Source: Micromonospora sp. NBC_01699
Lineage (GTDB): Bacteria > Actinomycetota > Actinomycetes > Mycobacteriales > Micromonosporaceae
Reading direction: 5' to 3'
Assembly (NCBI RefSeq): GCF_036250065.1
Contig: NZ_CP109199.1
Span: 124,001 to 188,000, forward strand
DNA length: 64,000 bases
Positions 40,811 to 50,766 of this stretch are shown one piece after another. A model generated the notes under the pieces. It saw only the letters and a program-made list of their open reading frames with translations. It was not told the DNA's origin and did not search any database. The translations under genes and the position numbers were made by a program. Each line of letters begins with the position of its first letter. Within the stretch, counting starts at the first letter, position 1.

Positions 40811-42127
40811 GTGGGGACATCGACAGCGGTGCAGCGGACAACTGGCGGGGGGATCGGTCGGCGACTGGCCGAGATCTGTGGAGAGCGTTTCGCCCGACCG
40901 GCCGGAATGGCCGACGGGGTGGCCGGGGAACCGGCCGCGTGGGTGGCCGCACCGGGCACCGCCGAGGCGGTGGGCGCGGTCCTGCGGGCCGCCGCCGACC
41001 AGGCACTGACGGTGGTCCCGCGCGGCGCCGGCACCAAACTGGACTGGGGTGCGCCACCGTCGCGGGTGGACATCGTGCTCGACACCGGCCGGCTCGCCGG
41101 TGTCTGGCACCGGTCCGGTGAGGACATGGTGGCCGAGGTCGGCGCCGGCACGCCGGTGCGGGCGGTGCAGGCCGCGCTGGCCGCCAGCGGCATGCGCCTG
41201 CCGCTCGACACGCCGTCGGCCGGCGCGACCATCGGCGGGCTGGTGGCCGCCGACGAGACCGGTCCGATGCGGCACCGGCACGGCTCGCCCGGTGACCGGC
41301 TGTTCGGGGTCAGCTACGTCGACTCGACCGGGGCGCTGCACCACGCGGGCGGCTGGGCGGCCGGCGAGACGGCCGGGCACGACCTGGCCAGGTTGCTCTG
41401 CGGCTCCAACGGTGCGCTCGGCGTGCTGGTCTCGGCCACGCTGCGGGTGCAGCCGGTGCCGGCGAGCCAGATCTGGGTGTCCCGCCCGGTCCGGTCCCCG
41501 CTGGAGATGCACAACCTGGTCCGACTCATCCACGGCGCCTGGCTGAGCCCCGCCGCGATCGAGATCGACCTGCCGAAGGAGGGGCCCGCCGTTTCCCGTG
41601 GCAGCCACCCGGCCGGTTCGTCGCTGGTAGCCGGCAGCCTCGCCGTACTGCTGGAGGGTGGGCAGGCCGACGTCGGCGGTCGGGTGGCCCGGTTGGTCGA
41701 GCTGCTCAAGGGCGACAGTCGGGTGCACACCGCCGCGCCGGACTGGTGGGGGCGCTACCCGTTCACCGCCGACGACGTCGCGCTCCGGATCGACGTACCC
41801 GCGACCGACCTGCACGCCGCCGTCTACGCACTGCGTGACGCCGTCGGCACACCCGTGCCGGTGCGCGGCTCAGCCGGACTCGGCGTGGTGTACGCCGCAC
41901 TGCCGGGCTACCTGACGCCCGCGCAGATCGCCGCGATCCTCTCGACGGTGCGGCAGGTGCTGCTCGGCCGCAACGGCCGCTGCGTGGTGCTGTCCGCCCC
42001 GCCCCGGTTGCGCCGGGAGATCGACTTCTGGGGGCAACTGCCCACCCTGCCGCTGCTGCGCCGGGTCAAGGAGCGCTTCGACCCGCACCACCGGCTCGCA
42101 CCGGGCCGCTACACCGGCGGCATCTGA
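40811..42127 (+). CDS. FAD-binding oxidoreductase (GlcE-like)
   Basis: A 438-residue protein with a FAD_binding_4 (PCMH) domain. AWVAAPGTAEAVGAVLRAAADQALTVVPRGAGTKLDWG is the typical FAD-binding opening, followed by VAEVGAGTPVRAVQ and the GATIGGLVAADETGPMRHRHG loop. This matches the GlcE subunit of glycolate oxidase or related 2-hydroxyacid oxidases, but no glcD or glcF is adjacent. GTG at 40811 fits a leaderless transcript. ATG at 40793 is in frame but lies inside the LexA-like box. SOS control would be unusual for this enzyme class. Confidence 0.85.
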   Translation: MGTSTAVQRTTGGGIGRRLAEICGERFARPAGMADGVAGEPAAWVAAPGTAEAVGAVLRAAADQALTVVPRGAGTKLDWGAPPSRVDIVLDTGRLAGVWHRSGEDMVAEVGAGTPVRAVQAALAASGMRLPLDTPSAGATIGGLVAADETGPMRHRHGSPGDRLFGVSYVDSTGALHHAGGWAAGETAGHDLARLLCGSNGALGVLVSATLRVQPVPASQIWVSRPVRSPLEMHNLVRLIHGAWLSPAAIEIDLPKEGPAVSRGSHPAGSSLVAGSLAVLLEGGQADVGGRVARLVELLKGDSRVHTAAPDWWGRYPFTADDVALRIDVPATDLHAAVYALRDAVGTPVPVRGSAGLGVVYAALPGYLTPAQIAAILSTVRQVLLGRNGRCVVLSAPPRLRREIDFWGQLPTLPLLRRVKERFDPHHRLAPGRYTGGI

Positions 42128-42140
42128 CCCGATCGGTCAG
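42124..42140. terminator. Short stem-loop between convergent genes
   Basis: CTGACC-CGATC-GGTCAG, 6-bp stem. It spans the stop codons of both genes, which are only nine bases apart. Confidence 0.4.
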
Positions 42141-44191
42141 ACCGGAAGGGCGTCGTTGCGCAGGACCAGGATGGCGATGTCGTCGCGCGGGGTCTCAGCG
42201 GAGAACCCGATAGCGGTGGAGCGCAGCCGCGCGGCGACCACGTCCGCCGAGTAGCCGGCCAGCGGCCCGGCCGCGTCCCGGAGCCGATCGAGCCCGAACA
42301 GCTCCCGACCGCGCCGCCGCTCGGTCACCCCGTCGGTGTAGAAGATCAGCGAGTCACCCGGACCCATCGGCACGCTGGCCGACGGGGTGGCGATCGAGTC
42401 CAGCAGGCCGAGCGCGGTGCCGCCGGTGCCGACGAACGAGGCCCGGCCGTTGCCGCGTACGAGCACCGGGCGATCGTGGCCGGCGAGGTGCAGTTCGACC
42501 GAGAGCTGCCCGTCGGGGCGTTGACCCACCGCGGCCAGGGCGAGCGTGCAGTAGCGCCCGCCGCCGCGCTCGACCAGGGTCTCGTTGAGCCGGTCGAGCG
42601 CCTCCGGCAGCGGTTTGCCGTCACCGACCAGCACCCGGATCACGTCCCGGACCAGCCCGGTGACGGCCGCGGCCTGTACGCCCTTGCCGGAGACGTCACC
42701 GACCACCACCAGCCACCGGCCGTCCGGCAGCGGTACGACGTCGTAGAAGTCGCCGCCCACGTCGGCGTCGTCACCGGTCGGTACGTACTCGGCGGCGAAG
42801 CCGATGCCGTCGACGACGGGCAGCACCGGCGGCAGCAGCGACTGTTGCAGGGTGTGCGCGATCCGCCGCCGTTCGGCGTGGATGCGCGCGTTCTCGATCG
42901 CCAGGGCGGCGCGTCGGGCCACGTCCTCCAGCACCGCGACCTCGTCCGGGTCGTGCCGGTGGCGCAGGTGGCGGCCGACGGCGAGGGTGCCGAGCCGCTG
43001 GCCTCGGGCGACCAGGGGGACCGCGAAGCCGTCCATCGGCCCGCCGATCGGCACCTGGGAGCCGCTGCGGGACGCCTCCCGCAGCCGCGCCTGCACCGAG
43101 TCCGGACCGTCCTCGCCGAGCACCTTGTGCAGCTCCGGCAGGATGGCCTCGTCGGCGTGGCTGGCGGCGGCGAGCTTGAGCCGCCCCCACTCGTCGGCGG
43201 TGTGCACCGCGCACCACTGGCCGAGCCGGGGCACCACCAGTTGCGGGATCAGCGCCATGGTCAGGTCGACGTCGAGGGACTGGGCGAGCAGTTCGCTCGC
43301 CTCGGCGAGGAAGGTCAGCCAGGTCTGCCGGCGTACGTCGGCCCGGCGGAGCCGGTCGTTCTCCAGGTGCAGGGAGAGGCGTTCGGCCATCAGCGCGGCG
43401 AGTGGCTGGGCATAGCCGGAGGGCGCGGCGTCGAGTTCCAGTTCCCCGGCGTACGGGCGGTGCACGGCGAGCGGCACCCGGAGCAGGTCGTCACCGGGGC
43501 GCGGGTGCCGGCCGTAGCGGGCGAGCACCTGGGACCCGTTGCCGTCGCCCCGGTCCAGTCGAACGGTGCCACCGGCCGCGCCGACCATCTCGCCGACCCG
43601 GGCCAGCAGGTCGCCGGCGAAGTCCGGCAGCGGGTCGTCGGCGTACGGGTCGGGCACGGTATGCATGAGGGCGGTGAGCGCGCCGACGCTGGGCGCCGGA
43701 CCGGTCTCCGTACGGCTGGACGGCTGGCCGCCGGAGGTGGGGGCGGGCGCGCTCTTGCGGTCGAGCCGGAACCAGACGCCCTTGCCGGTGGGCAGGTGGG
43801 TGGTGCCCCAGCGGCTGGCGAAGTGGTCGACCAGCAGCAGGCCCCGCCCTCTCTCCGATACCTCAGAAATGTCTGTTAGGTCATTTTTCGGGCGGGCGGT
43901 TACCTTTTCCAGTGGTCCGACGGCGAAGTCGGAGACTGTGACGGTCAGTCCGCTCTCGTCCGCGACGACCTCGATGTCCAGCTCCGTCCCGGCGTGCTCC
44001 ACCGCGTTCGTGGACAGCTCGGTGGTGAGCAGGAGGGCCTCGTTGAGCAGTTCGTCGAGCTTTGCCTCGGCGAGCACGGACCTCACTATCGCCCGCGCGG
44101 CAGCCGGCGTACGGCGATCGGCGGGCAGCCTCACCCGCCGTACGCGTTCGTCCGTCCCGTCGCTGAACGGCCCCCCGATTTCCGCTGACAC
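42137..44191 (-). CDS. osaC: OsaC-like RsbW kinase/GAF/PP2C multidomain protein
   Basis: A 684-residue cytoplasmic regulator. Residues about 20-150 are an RsbW-like ATPase domain with N-box ELSTNAVEHAG and G-box SERGRGLLLVDHF. A middle region with at least one GAF domain follows (about 270-440), then a SpoIIE-type PP2C phosphatase with GGDFYDVV (about 478-485), GDVSGKG and a final RDDIAILVLR. This is the arrangement of Streptomyces OsaC, which inactivates the osmotic-stress sigma factor after shock; OsaC there is longer. GTG at 44191 has GGAGG eight bases upstream. It is divergent from the osaA-like kinase gene, as in Streptomyces. Confidence 0.88.
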   Translation of the reverse strand: MSAEIGGPFSDGTDERVRRVRLPADRRTPAAARAIVRSVLAEAKLDELLNEALLLTTELSTNAVEHAGTELDIEVVADESGLTVTVSDFAVGPLEKVTARPKNDLTDISEVSERGRGLLLVDHFASRWGTTHLPTGKGVWFRLDRKSAPAPTSGGQPSSRTETGPAPSVGALTALMHTVPDPYADDPLPDFAGDLLARVGEMVGAAGGTVRLDRGDGNGSQVLARYGRHPRPGDDLLRVPLAVHRPYAGELELDAAPSGYAQPLAALMAERLSLHLENDRLRRADVRRQTWLTFLAEASELLAQSLDVDLTMALIPQLVVPRLGQWCAVHTADEWGRLKLAAASHADEAILPELHKVLGEDGPDSVQARLREASRSGSQVPIGGPMDGFAVPLVARGQRLGTLAVGRHLRHRHDPDEVAVLEDVARRAALAIENARIHAERRRIAHTLQQSLLPPVLPVVDGIGFAAEYVPTGDDADVGGDFYDVVPLPDGRWLVVVGDVSGKGVQAAAVTGLVRDVIRVLVGDGKPLPEALDRLNETLVERGGGRYCTLALAAVGQRPDGQLSVELHLAGHDRPVLVRGNGRASFVGTGGTALGLLDSIATPSASVPMGPGDSLIFYTDGVTERRRGRELFGLDRLRDAAGPLAGYSADVVAARLRSTAIGFSAETPRDDIAILVLRNDALPV

Positions 44192-44359
44192 TGTCTCATC
44201 CTCCACCGCTCGGCTGCCGGTGCCAAGCCTGCCGGCACGCCGCCCCAGCTCAGCGTGGAGTGGTATCGGCGGGATCGGAGCACAATGATGGGTGTGCCGC
44301 CGCCGGCACAGGTGCCGGTCAGGCACGGTCCACCACCTCCCCGAGTTGAGCGAGGAAGA

Positions 44360-47300
44360 ATGACCACGGCGAAACAATTGCCCGTCGCGGACCCGTCGAC
44401 CACCGACGACGCGGTCCTGCTCGGCGAACTCGCCGAGGCGCTGCGGCGGGTCCGCCGCGGCGATCTCAAGGTACGGCTGCCGCGACGCGCGGGGCTCGGG
44501 GGCGAGGTCGCGGACGCCTTCAACGAGGTGGTTTCCCTCCAGGAGCGGCAGAACCTGGACCTGCGCCGGGTGAGCCGGATCGTCGGCCGGGACGGGCGGC
44601 TCACCGAGCGGCTGGACGAGGAGGGCTTCGACGGCGCCTGGGCCGACGGGCAGCGGGCGATCAACTCGCTGATCGACGACCTGACCAACCCGACCACCGA
44701 GATCGCTCGGGTGATCGTGGCGGTCGCCGACGGGGACCTGTCCCAGCACATGGCGCTGGAGATGGACGGCCGGCCGCTGCGCGGCGAGTTCCTCCGGATC
44801 GGCCGCACGGTGAACACGATGGTGGACCAGCTCTCCTCGTTCTCCAACGAGGTGACCCGGGTGGCCCGCGAGGTGGGCACCGAGGGTGAGCTGGGCGGCC
44901 AGGCCGACGTACGCGGGGTCGCCGGCACCTGGAAGGACCTGACCGAGTCGGTCAACACGATGGCGTCGAACCTCACCTACCAGGTGCGGTCGATCTCACA
45001 GGTGGCCACGGCGGTGGCCCGGGGCGACCTGTCGCAGAAGATCACGGTGTCGGCCAAGGGTGAGGTGGCCGAGCTGGCCCACACCTTCAACTCGCTCACC
45101 GACACGCTGCGCCTCTTCGCCGAGCAGGTGACCCGGGTGGCGCGCGAGGTGGGTACGGAGGGCAAGCTCGGCGGCCAGGCGGAGGTGCCGAACGTCGCCG
45201 GGACCTGGAAGGACCTGACCGACAGCGTCAACTCGATGGCGTCGAACCTGACCTCCCAGGTGCGCAACATCGCCCAGGTGTCGACGGCGGTGGCCCGGGG
45301 TGACCTGAGCCAGAAGATCACCGTGGCGGCGCAGGGCGAGATCCTCGAACTCAAGGACACCGTCAACACGATGGTGGATCAGTTGTCGTCGTTCGCCGAC
45401 GAGGTGACCCGGGTGGCCCGCGAGGTGGGCATCGAGGGCAAGCTCGGCGGTCAGGCCCAGGTACGCGGCGTCTCCGGTACCTGGCGGGACCTGACCGAGA
45501 ACGTCAACCAGCTCGCCGGCAACCTGACCTCCCAGGTCCGGAACATCTCCCAGGTCTCCACCGCCGTCGCCAAGGGCGACCTGTCGCAGAAGATCACCGT
45601 CGACGCCCGGGGCGAGATCCTGGAGTTGAAGTCGACCGTCAACACGATGGTGGACCAGTTGTCGTCGTTCGCCGACGAGGTCACCCGCGTTGCCCGCGAG
45701 GTGGGTACGGAGGGCAAGCTCGGCGGTCAGGCACAGGTGAAGGGCGTTTCGGGCACCTGGCGGGACCTGACCGACAACGTGAACTCGATGGCGTCGAACC
45801 TGACGTCGCAGGTGCGCAACATCGCCTCGGTGACCACGGCGGTGGCTCGGGGCGACCTCGGCCAGAAGATCACCGTCGACGCCCGGGGCGAGATCCTGGA
45901 GTTGAAGTCGACCGTCAACACGATGGTGGACCAGTTGTCGTCGTTCGCCGACGAGGTGACCCGCGTCGCCCGCGAGGTCGGCACCGAGGGCAAGCTCGGC
46001 GGCCAGGCCCAGGTACGCGGCGTCGCCGGCACCTGGCGGGACCTGACCGACAACGTGAACTCGATGGCGTCGAACCTGACCTCCCAGGTCCGCAACATCG
46101 CCCAGGTCTCCACGGCGGTGGCGCGCGGCGACCTGTCGCAGAAGATCACCGTGGACGCACAGGGCGAGATCCTGGAGCTGAAGTCCACCGTCAACACCAT
46201 GGTCGACCAGCTCTCGTCCTTCGCCGACGAGGTGACCCGGGTGGCCCGCGAGGTGGGCACCGAGGGCAAGCTCGGCGGCCAGGCCGAGGTGAAGGGCGTC
46301 TCGGGCACCTGGCGGGACCTGACCGACAACGTGAACTCGATGGCGTCGAACCTGACCTCCCAGGTCCGCAACATCGCCTCGGTGACTACCGCGGTCGCCC
46401 GTGGTGACCTGCGTCAGAAGATCACCGTGGACGCGCAGGGCGAGATCCTGGAGCTGAAGAACACCATCAACATCATGGTCGACCAGCTGTCCTCGTTCGC
46501 CGACGAGGTGACGCGGGTCGGCCGCGAGGTCGGCATCGAGGGCAAGCTCGGCGGTCAGGCGCAGGTGAAGGGGGTCTCCGGCACCTGGCGGGACCTGACC
46601 GAGAACGTCAACCAGCTCGCCTCGACCCTCACCACCCAGCTGCGCGCGATCGCCCAGGTGTCGACCTCGGTGACCCGGGGCGACCTGACCCAGCGGATCA
46701 CGGTCGAGGCGCAGGGCGAGGTCGCCGAGCTGAAGGACAACATCAACCAGATGATCGTCACCCTGCGGGAGACGACCAAGAAGAACGCCGAACAGGGCTG
46801 GCTCGACTCCAACCTGGCCCGGATCGGTGGCCTGCTCCAGGGGCAGCGCGACCTCGGCGAGGTCTGCCGGATGATCATGACCGAGGTGACCCCGCTGGTC
46901 GACGCGCAGCTCGGCGCGTTCTTCCTGGCCGACACCGAGGAGGCGTCGATGCGGCTGCGGCTGACCGCCTCGTACGGCTACGTCGCCCGGCACCACAACG
47001 TCACCTTCGGCCCCGGTGAGGGGCTGGTCGGCCAGGCCGCGCTCTCCCGGCGCACGATCCGGGTGAACGTGCCCGACGGCAAGCTCACCGTACGGTCCGG
47101 GCTGGCCGCGACACCCCCGGCCGATCTGGTGGTGCTGCCGGTGCTGTTCGAGGGCGAGATGCTCGGCGTGATCGAGTTCGCCAGCGTCGCCGCCTTCTCC
47201 GAACTGCACCTCACCTTCCTGGAACGGCTGGTGCTGACCATCGGCATCGCGGTCAACACCATTCAGGCCAACCGGCGTACGGAGGAGCTGCTGGCGCAGT

Positions 47301-48721
47301 CGCAGCGGCTCGCCCACGAGTTGCAGGAACAGTCGGCCGAACTCCAGCGCACCAACGCCGAACTGGAGGACAAGGCGCAGCTGCTGTCCGAGCAGAAGGG
47401 GAACATCGAGACCAAGAACCGGGAGATCGAGATGGCCCGGATCGGTCTGGAGGAGAAGGCGCAGCAGCTCAGCCGGGCATCGGCGTACAAGTCGGAGTTC
47501 CTGGCCAACATGAGCCACGAGCTGCGTACGCCGCTCAACTCGCTGCTGCTGCTGGCCCGGCTGCTGGCGGACAACTCGGAGCAGAACCTGACCGAGAAGC
47601 AGACCGAGTTCGCCCGGACCATCCACAGTGCCGGCTCGGACCTGTTGCGATTGATCGACGACATCCTCGACCTGTCCAAGATCGAGGCGGGTCGGATGGA
47701 CGTCGAACCGACCGAGGTGCGGTTCGCCGAGATCCGGAGCTACGTCGAGCAGGCGTTCGCCCCGCAGGCCGAGGAGAAGAACCTGGACTTCCAGGTACGC
47801 GTCTCCCGCGACCTGCCCGAGGCGGTGGTCACCGACGCCCAGCGGCTCCAGCAGATCCTGCGCAACCTGCTCTCCAACGCGGTCAAGTTCACCGACAACG
47901 GCGCGGTCACGCTGCGGATCGCGCCCGCGCCGGAGGGCATGTACTTCGACGTACCGGCGCTGGCCACGGCCCGGCAGGTGGTCGCCTTCACGGTGATCGA
48001 CACCGGGATCGGCATCTCCGACGACAAGCTGTCGCTGATCTTCGAGGCGTTCCAGCAGGCGGACGGCACCACCAGCCGCCGCTACGGCGGAACCGGGCTG
48101 GGGCTGTCGATCAGCCGTGACCTGGCCCGGCTGATCGGCGGCACGATCACCGTCGCGTCCGCACCCGGCCAGGGCTCGACCTTCACCCTGTTCGTACCGG
48201 ACGTGCTGGCACCGGACGCGGTGGTCGCGCCGATGCCGCTGCCGGCCTCCCCGGTCCGCAACGACCTGCCGCCGCTGCTGCGCACCATCGAGGTGGAACG
48301 GGTCAGTACGCCGGTCACCCGCCAACTCGACGGCGCCACCGTACTGATCATCGATGACGACGTACGCAACGTCTTCGCGCTGACCAGCGCGTTGGAGTTG
48401 CACGGCATGACCGTGCTCTACTCGGACAACGGGGTGGACGGCGTACGGCTGCTCGCCGAGCATCCGGAGGTCGACATCGTGCTGATGGACGCGATGATGC
48501 CCGACCAGGACGGTTACGAGACGACCCGGGCGATCCGGCGCAACCATCGGTTCGCCGACCTGCCGGTGGTCTTCCTGACCGCCAAGGCGATGCCGGGCGA
48601 CCGGGAGTCGGCGCTCGGGGCCGGGGCCAGCGACTACATCACCAAGCCGGTCGACCTGGATGAGCTGATCGAGCTGATGGCCTCCTGGGTCAACGGCAGC
48701 GGACGGGAGATGACCGAGTGA
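44360..48721 (+). CDS. osaA: OsaA-like hybrid histidine kinase with poly-HAMP array
   Basis: A 1453-residue protein with no membrane segment. A long HAMP array fills residues about 20-810, including seven near-identical 92-residue double-HAMP units (residues 164-807). Then come a GAF domain (about 835-985), a coiled coil, the HisKA dimerisation helix with phospho-acceptor His1053 in [12 protein letters not shown], a HATPase domain ending [18 protein letters not shown], and a receiver domain with phospho-acceptor Asp1377 in [12 protein letters not shown]. This matches the Streptomyces osmosensing kinase OsaA. ATG at 44360 has GCGAGGAAG just upstream. The osaB-like gene follows 31 bases later. 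Signal sensed is unknown. Confidence 0.92.
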   Translation: MTTAKQLPVADPSTTDDAVLLGELAEALRRVRRGDLKVRLPRRAGLGGEVADAFNEVVSLQERQNLDLRRVSRIVGRDGRLTERLDEEGFDGAWADGQRAINSLIDDLTNPTTEIARVIVAVADGDLSQHMALEMDGRPLRGEFLRIGRTVNTMVDQLSSFSNEVTRVAREVGTEGELGGQADVRGVAGTWKDLTESVNTMASNLTYQVRSISQVATAVARGDLSQKITVSAKGEVAELAHTFNSLTDTLRLFAEQVTRVAREVGTEGKLGGQAEVPNVAGTWKDLTDSVNSMASNLTSQVRNIAQVSTAVARGDLSQKITVAAQGEILELKDTVNTMVDQLSSFADEVTRVAREVGIEGKLGGQAQVRGVSGTWRDLTENVNQLAGNLTSQVRNISQVSTAVAKGDLSQKITVDARGEILELKSTVNTMVDQLSSFADEVTRVAREVGTEGKLGGQAQVKGVSGTWRDLTDNVNSMASNLTSQVRNIASVTTAVARGDLGQKITVDARGEILELKSTVNTMVDQLSSFADEVTRVAREVGTEGKLGGQAQVRGVAGTWRDLTDNVNSMASNLTSQVRNIAQVSTAVARGDLSQKITVDAQGEILELKSTVNTMVDQLSSFADEVTRVAREVGTEGKLGGQAEVKGVSGTWRDLTDNVNSMASNLTSQVRNIASVTTAVARGDLRQKITVDAQGEILELKNTINIMVDQLSSFADEVTRVGREVGIEGKLGGQAQVKGVSGTWRDLTENVNQLASTLTTQLRAIAQVSTSVTRGDLTQRITVEAQGEVAELKDNINQMIVTLRETTKKNAEQGWLDSNLARIGGLLQGQRDLGEVCRMIMTEVTPLVDAQLGAFFLADTEEASMRLRLTASYGYVARHHNVTFGPGEGLVGQAALSRRTIRVNVPDGKLTVRSGLAATPPADLVVLPVLFEGEMLGVIEFASVAAFSELHLTFLERLVLTIGIAVNTIQANRRTEELLAQSQRLAHELQEQSAELQRTNAELEDKAQLLSEQKGNIETKNREIEMARIGLEEKAQQLSRASAYKSEFLANMSHELRTPLNSLLLLARLLADNSEQNLTEKQTEFARTIHSAGSDLLRLIDDILDLSKIEAGRMDVEPTEVRFAEIRSYVEQAFAPQAEEKNLDFQVRVSRDLPEAVVTDAQRLQQILRNLLSNAVKFTDNGAVTLRIAPAPEGMYFDVPALATARQVVAFTVIDTGIGISDDKLSLIFEAFQQADGTTSRRYGGTGLGLSISRDLARLIGGTITVASAPGQGSTFTLFVPDVLAPDAVVAPMPLPASPVRNDLPPLLRTIEVERVSTPVTRQLDGATVLIIDDDVRNVFALTSALELHGMTVLYSDNGVDGVRLLAEHPEVDIVLMDAMMPDQDGYETTRAIRRNHRFADLPVVFLTAKAMPGDRESALGAGASDYITKPVDLDELIELMASWVNGSGREMTE
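44849..46780. repeat. Seven tandem 276-bp HAMP-encoding units
   Basis: Units start at 44849, 45125, 45401, 45677, 45953, 46229 and 46505. Each encodes a TRVAREVG(T/I)EGKLGGQA half and a GDLSQKITV half. Units 3-6 are especially similar in DNA sequence, which makes the array prone to recombination and misassembly. The first and last units are the most diverged. Confidence 0.95.
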
Positions 48722-48752
48722 GCGAGTACGGCAGCGACGGGGTGATGGCCCG

Positions 48753-49307
48753 ATGAGCGAGGTGGCGAAGGCTCTCCTGGTCGACGACCGGCGGGAGAAC
48801 CTGCTGGCCCTGGAGGCGATCCTGCAAGGGTTGCCGGTGCACTCGGTCGCGGTGGAGAGCGGTGAGGCCGCGCTGAAGCAGCTGCTGGTGGACGACTTCG
48901 CGGTGATTCTGCTGGACGCCCAGATGCCGGACATGGACGGCTTCGAGACCGCCAGCCACATCAAGCGGCGGGAGCGGACCCGGCACGTACCGATCATCTT
49001 CCTGACCGCCGCGGACCGCGACGCCCAGCTCGCGCTGCGTGGGTACGCGGTCGGCGCGGTCGACTACCTCACCAAGCCGTTCGACCCGTGGGTGCTGCGG
49101 GCCAAGGTCTCCGTCTTCGTGGACCTGTGGACCAAGAACCGGCAGTTGATCGCCCAGGCCGAGGTGGTTCGGGAGCGCAACGCCCAGTGGCGCAACCTCA
49201 CCGACGCCGTGGACGAGGCCACCCGCCTGCTCCGCTCCGACGACCCGACCGCCCCCGCCCGCGCCACCGAGATCCTCGAACAGGCCCGCTGGGGCTCACC
49301 CTCCTGA
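48753..49307 (+). CDS. osaB: OsaB-like orphan response regulator
   Basis: A 184-residue protein with one receiver domain (residues about 5-125) and a short coiled-coil-like tail, but no DNA-binding domain. Phosphorylation site Asp55 is in VILLDAQMPDMDG, the acidic pocket is VDDRREN, and the conserved lysine is in DYLTKPFD. Streptomyces OsaB has the same shape and position next to OsaA and is needed for osmoadaptation. ATG at 48753 begins MSEVAK; the 31-base gap repeats a GAGCGAG-type motif. A strong stem-loop follows the gene. Confidence 0.9.
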   Translation: MSEVAKALLVDDRRENLLALEAILQGLPVHSVAVESGEAALKQLLVDDFAVILLDAQMPDMDGFETASHIKRRERTRHVPIIFLTAADRDAQLALRGYAVGAVDYLTKPFDPWVLRAKVSVFVDLWTKNRQLIAQAEVVRERNAQWRNLTDAVDEATRLLRSDDPTAPARATEILEQARWGSPS

Positions 49308-49320
49308 TCGCCGCCCTTGT

Positions 49321-49350
49321 GGACGCCGGCCCGTTGACCGGCCGGCGTCC
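49321..49350 (+). terminator. Stem-loop terminator after the osa genes
   Basis: Perfect 11-bp stem (49321-49331 with 49340-49350) and 8-base loop, 14 bases after the osaB-like stop. No T-tract. Confidence 0.65.
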
Positions 49351-49498
49351 GGCGTCACTCGTGGCGGGTCAGGTCTCTGAGAGCAGGCCGCCGGACACCG
49401 GGACGGTTGATCTGGCGGTTTGGCCGGCGTCCGGTGCGGCGGTGTTTGACGCGTAGAGTTCGCACTGTTCGCCGGAGGGAAGGGTTCTGGGCAGAATT

Positions 49499-50245
49499 GT
49501 GGGCAGTGGGCCGGCGTACCAGCGGGTCGCGGACGAGATCAGGGCCGCCATCCTCTCCGGAGAGCTGGCGCAGGGCGACCGGATGCCGTCGTTGCCGGAG
49601 TTGGCCACCCGTTTCGGCGTGACCACGACCGTGGCGCACAACGCGGTCAACGTGCTGCGCGGCGAGGGCCTGGTGGTCACCCGGCAGGGCGCGGGCGCTT
49701 ACGTACGCCGGTTCGAACGGATCCGGCGCAGCTCACCGGGCCGGCTCGCCCGCTCCCACTGGGGACAGGGCCGGGCTATCCAGGACCACGACACGGGCGT
49801 ACGGGCAAGAGTTCTGGGCGTCGTGGTCGGTGAGGTCCCGGCTCCGGAGTACGTGGCGGCGGCGCTCGGCGTGGACAGCGGCACGGCCGTCCTGAGTCGG
49901 GCGCGGCGGTTCGAGGTCGACGGGCGCCCGGTCCAGTTGGCCACCTCCTACCTTCCACTGGAACTGGTACGCGGCACGGCGATCACCTACACGGACACCG
50001 GACCCGGCGGTGCCTACGCCCGCCTGGCCGAACTGGGCTTCGCTCCGGTGCGTTTCGTCGAGCGGCTGACCGACCGGGCGCCGAACCAACAGGAGCGTGA
50101 GCAGCTCGCCCTCTCGTCCGGGGCCGGTGCACGGGTGATCGAGATCACCAGATTCGCGTACGACGGGTCCGACCGTTGTGTCGAGGTCACGCGGATGGTT
50201 CTCGACGCGACCGCTTACGAGTTGGAGTACGAGTTTCTTGCCTAG
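49499..50245 (+). CDS. GntR/HutC-type regulator with UTRA domain
   Basis: A 248-residue transcription factor. The N-terminal winged helix is YQRVADEIRAAILSGELAQGDRMPSLPELATRFGVTTTVAHNAVNVLRGEGLVVTRQGAG (residues about 6-66). The UTRA ligand domain follows, with RARRFEVDGRPVQLATSYLPLEL and the final VLDATAYELEYEF. Start GTG at 49499 is the family-like choice, although no strong ribosome site is adjacent. Its stop codon lies inside a complex inverted repeat (50235-50285) that resembles multiple CTTGCCTAGAC-type sites of this family. It probably controls itself and the next small gene. Confidence 0.92.
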   Translation: MGSGPAYQRVADEIRAAILSGELAQGDRMPSLPELATRFGVTTTVAHNAVNVLRGEGLVVTRQGAGAYVRRFERIRRSSPGRLARSHWGQGRAIQDHDTGVRARVLGVVVGEVPAPEYVAAALGVDSGTAVLSRARRFEVDGRPVQLATSYLPLELVRGTAITYTDTGPGGAYARLAELGFAPVRFVERLTDRAPNQQEREQLALSSGAGARVIEITRFAYDGSDRCVEVTRMVLDATAYELEYEFLA

Positions 50246-50285
50246 ACTCCCAACTCTTGCCAAGAGTTTGAAGTCTAGGCAAGAA
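50235..50285. promoter_or_regulatory. Nested inverted repeats, GntR operator or terminator
   Basis: The outer arms 50235-50248 and 50272-50285 are perfect 14-bp complements reading TTCTTGCCTAGACT. Inside is AACTCTT-GCC-AAGAGTT (50252-50268). The GntR-family operators often read CTTGTCTAGACAAG, which the outer arm resembles. It covers the end of the GntR gene and precedes the next gene by 37 bases, so both operator and terminator roles are possible. Confidence 0.65.
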
Positions 50286-50322
50286 TCGATCCATCGATTT
50301 CGCCCAAGGATTGGGGAATGAC

Positions 50323-50673
50323 GTGGACCTTCGTGACCAGGTGTGCAAGATGGCGGCCGAACTCGGTTACGAGATCGACACGCGTGAGCTGCTTGAGTTG
50401 ATCGCGGACGAACCCGACGTGGTGGGGGAGGCGATCGGATCCGTCGCCGCCATCGCCGCTCACGAACTCACTCTTGAGCTGCTTGGCCAGGCGCTCGACA
50501 AGTTACGCGGGCAGTGGCCGGCGTGGCAGCTCGGCGACGGGCTCAAGCATCTGGCGGATGTACTGGTCCGGCTGGACGAGACTCATGCCACGATCTCCGA
50601 AGGCATCAACGACAGTCGAGCCGAATTCCGGACCTCCATGCGCCACCTCGTCGGCACTCCGACCCAACCGTGA
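50323..50673 (+). CDS. 116-residue helical protein of unknown function
   Basis: A soluble, mostly helical, acidic protein (DLRDQVCKMAAELGYEIDTRELLELIADEPDVVGEAIGSV). No family is recognised. GTG at 50323 has TTGGGG six bases upstream; TTG at 50311 is in frame. The gene begins 37 bases after the nested palindrome at the end of the GntR gene, which suggests GntR control. It could be a small effector paired with that regulator. Confidence 0.65.
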   Translation: MDLRDQVCKMAAELGYEIDTRELLELIADEPDVVGEAIGSVAAIAAHELTLELLGQALDKLRGQWPAWQLGDGLKHLADVLVRLDETHATISEGINDSRAEFRTSMRHLVGTPTQP

Positions 50674-50766
50674 TCCCGCTGAGCCCAGTCGGCTGTGGCG
50701 GATTCGTGCCCCTCCGGGGGCAGTAATTCGCCACGGCGCCCTCGCCGACTTCGGTTGGATGGGGGC

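Noticed and set aside
40716-41057. Upstream extension of the oligopeptidase gene
   Set aside because: It would run through the divergent promoter and into the FAD oxidase gene; GTG 40715 with its TAACGT box fits better.
44996-48997. Very long open frame on the minus strand opposite the osaA-like gene
   Set aside because: It mirrors the repeat-rich kinase gene, has no domain of its own and arises from high-GC codon structure.
49453-49475. GTTCGCACTGTTCGCC as a LexA box
   Set aside because: The half-sites are in direct, not inverted, orientation.
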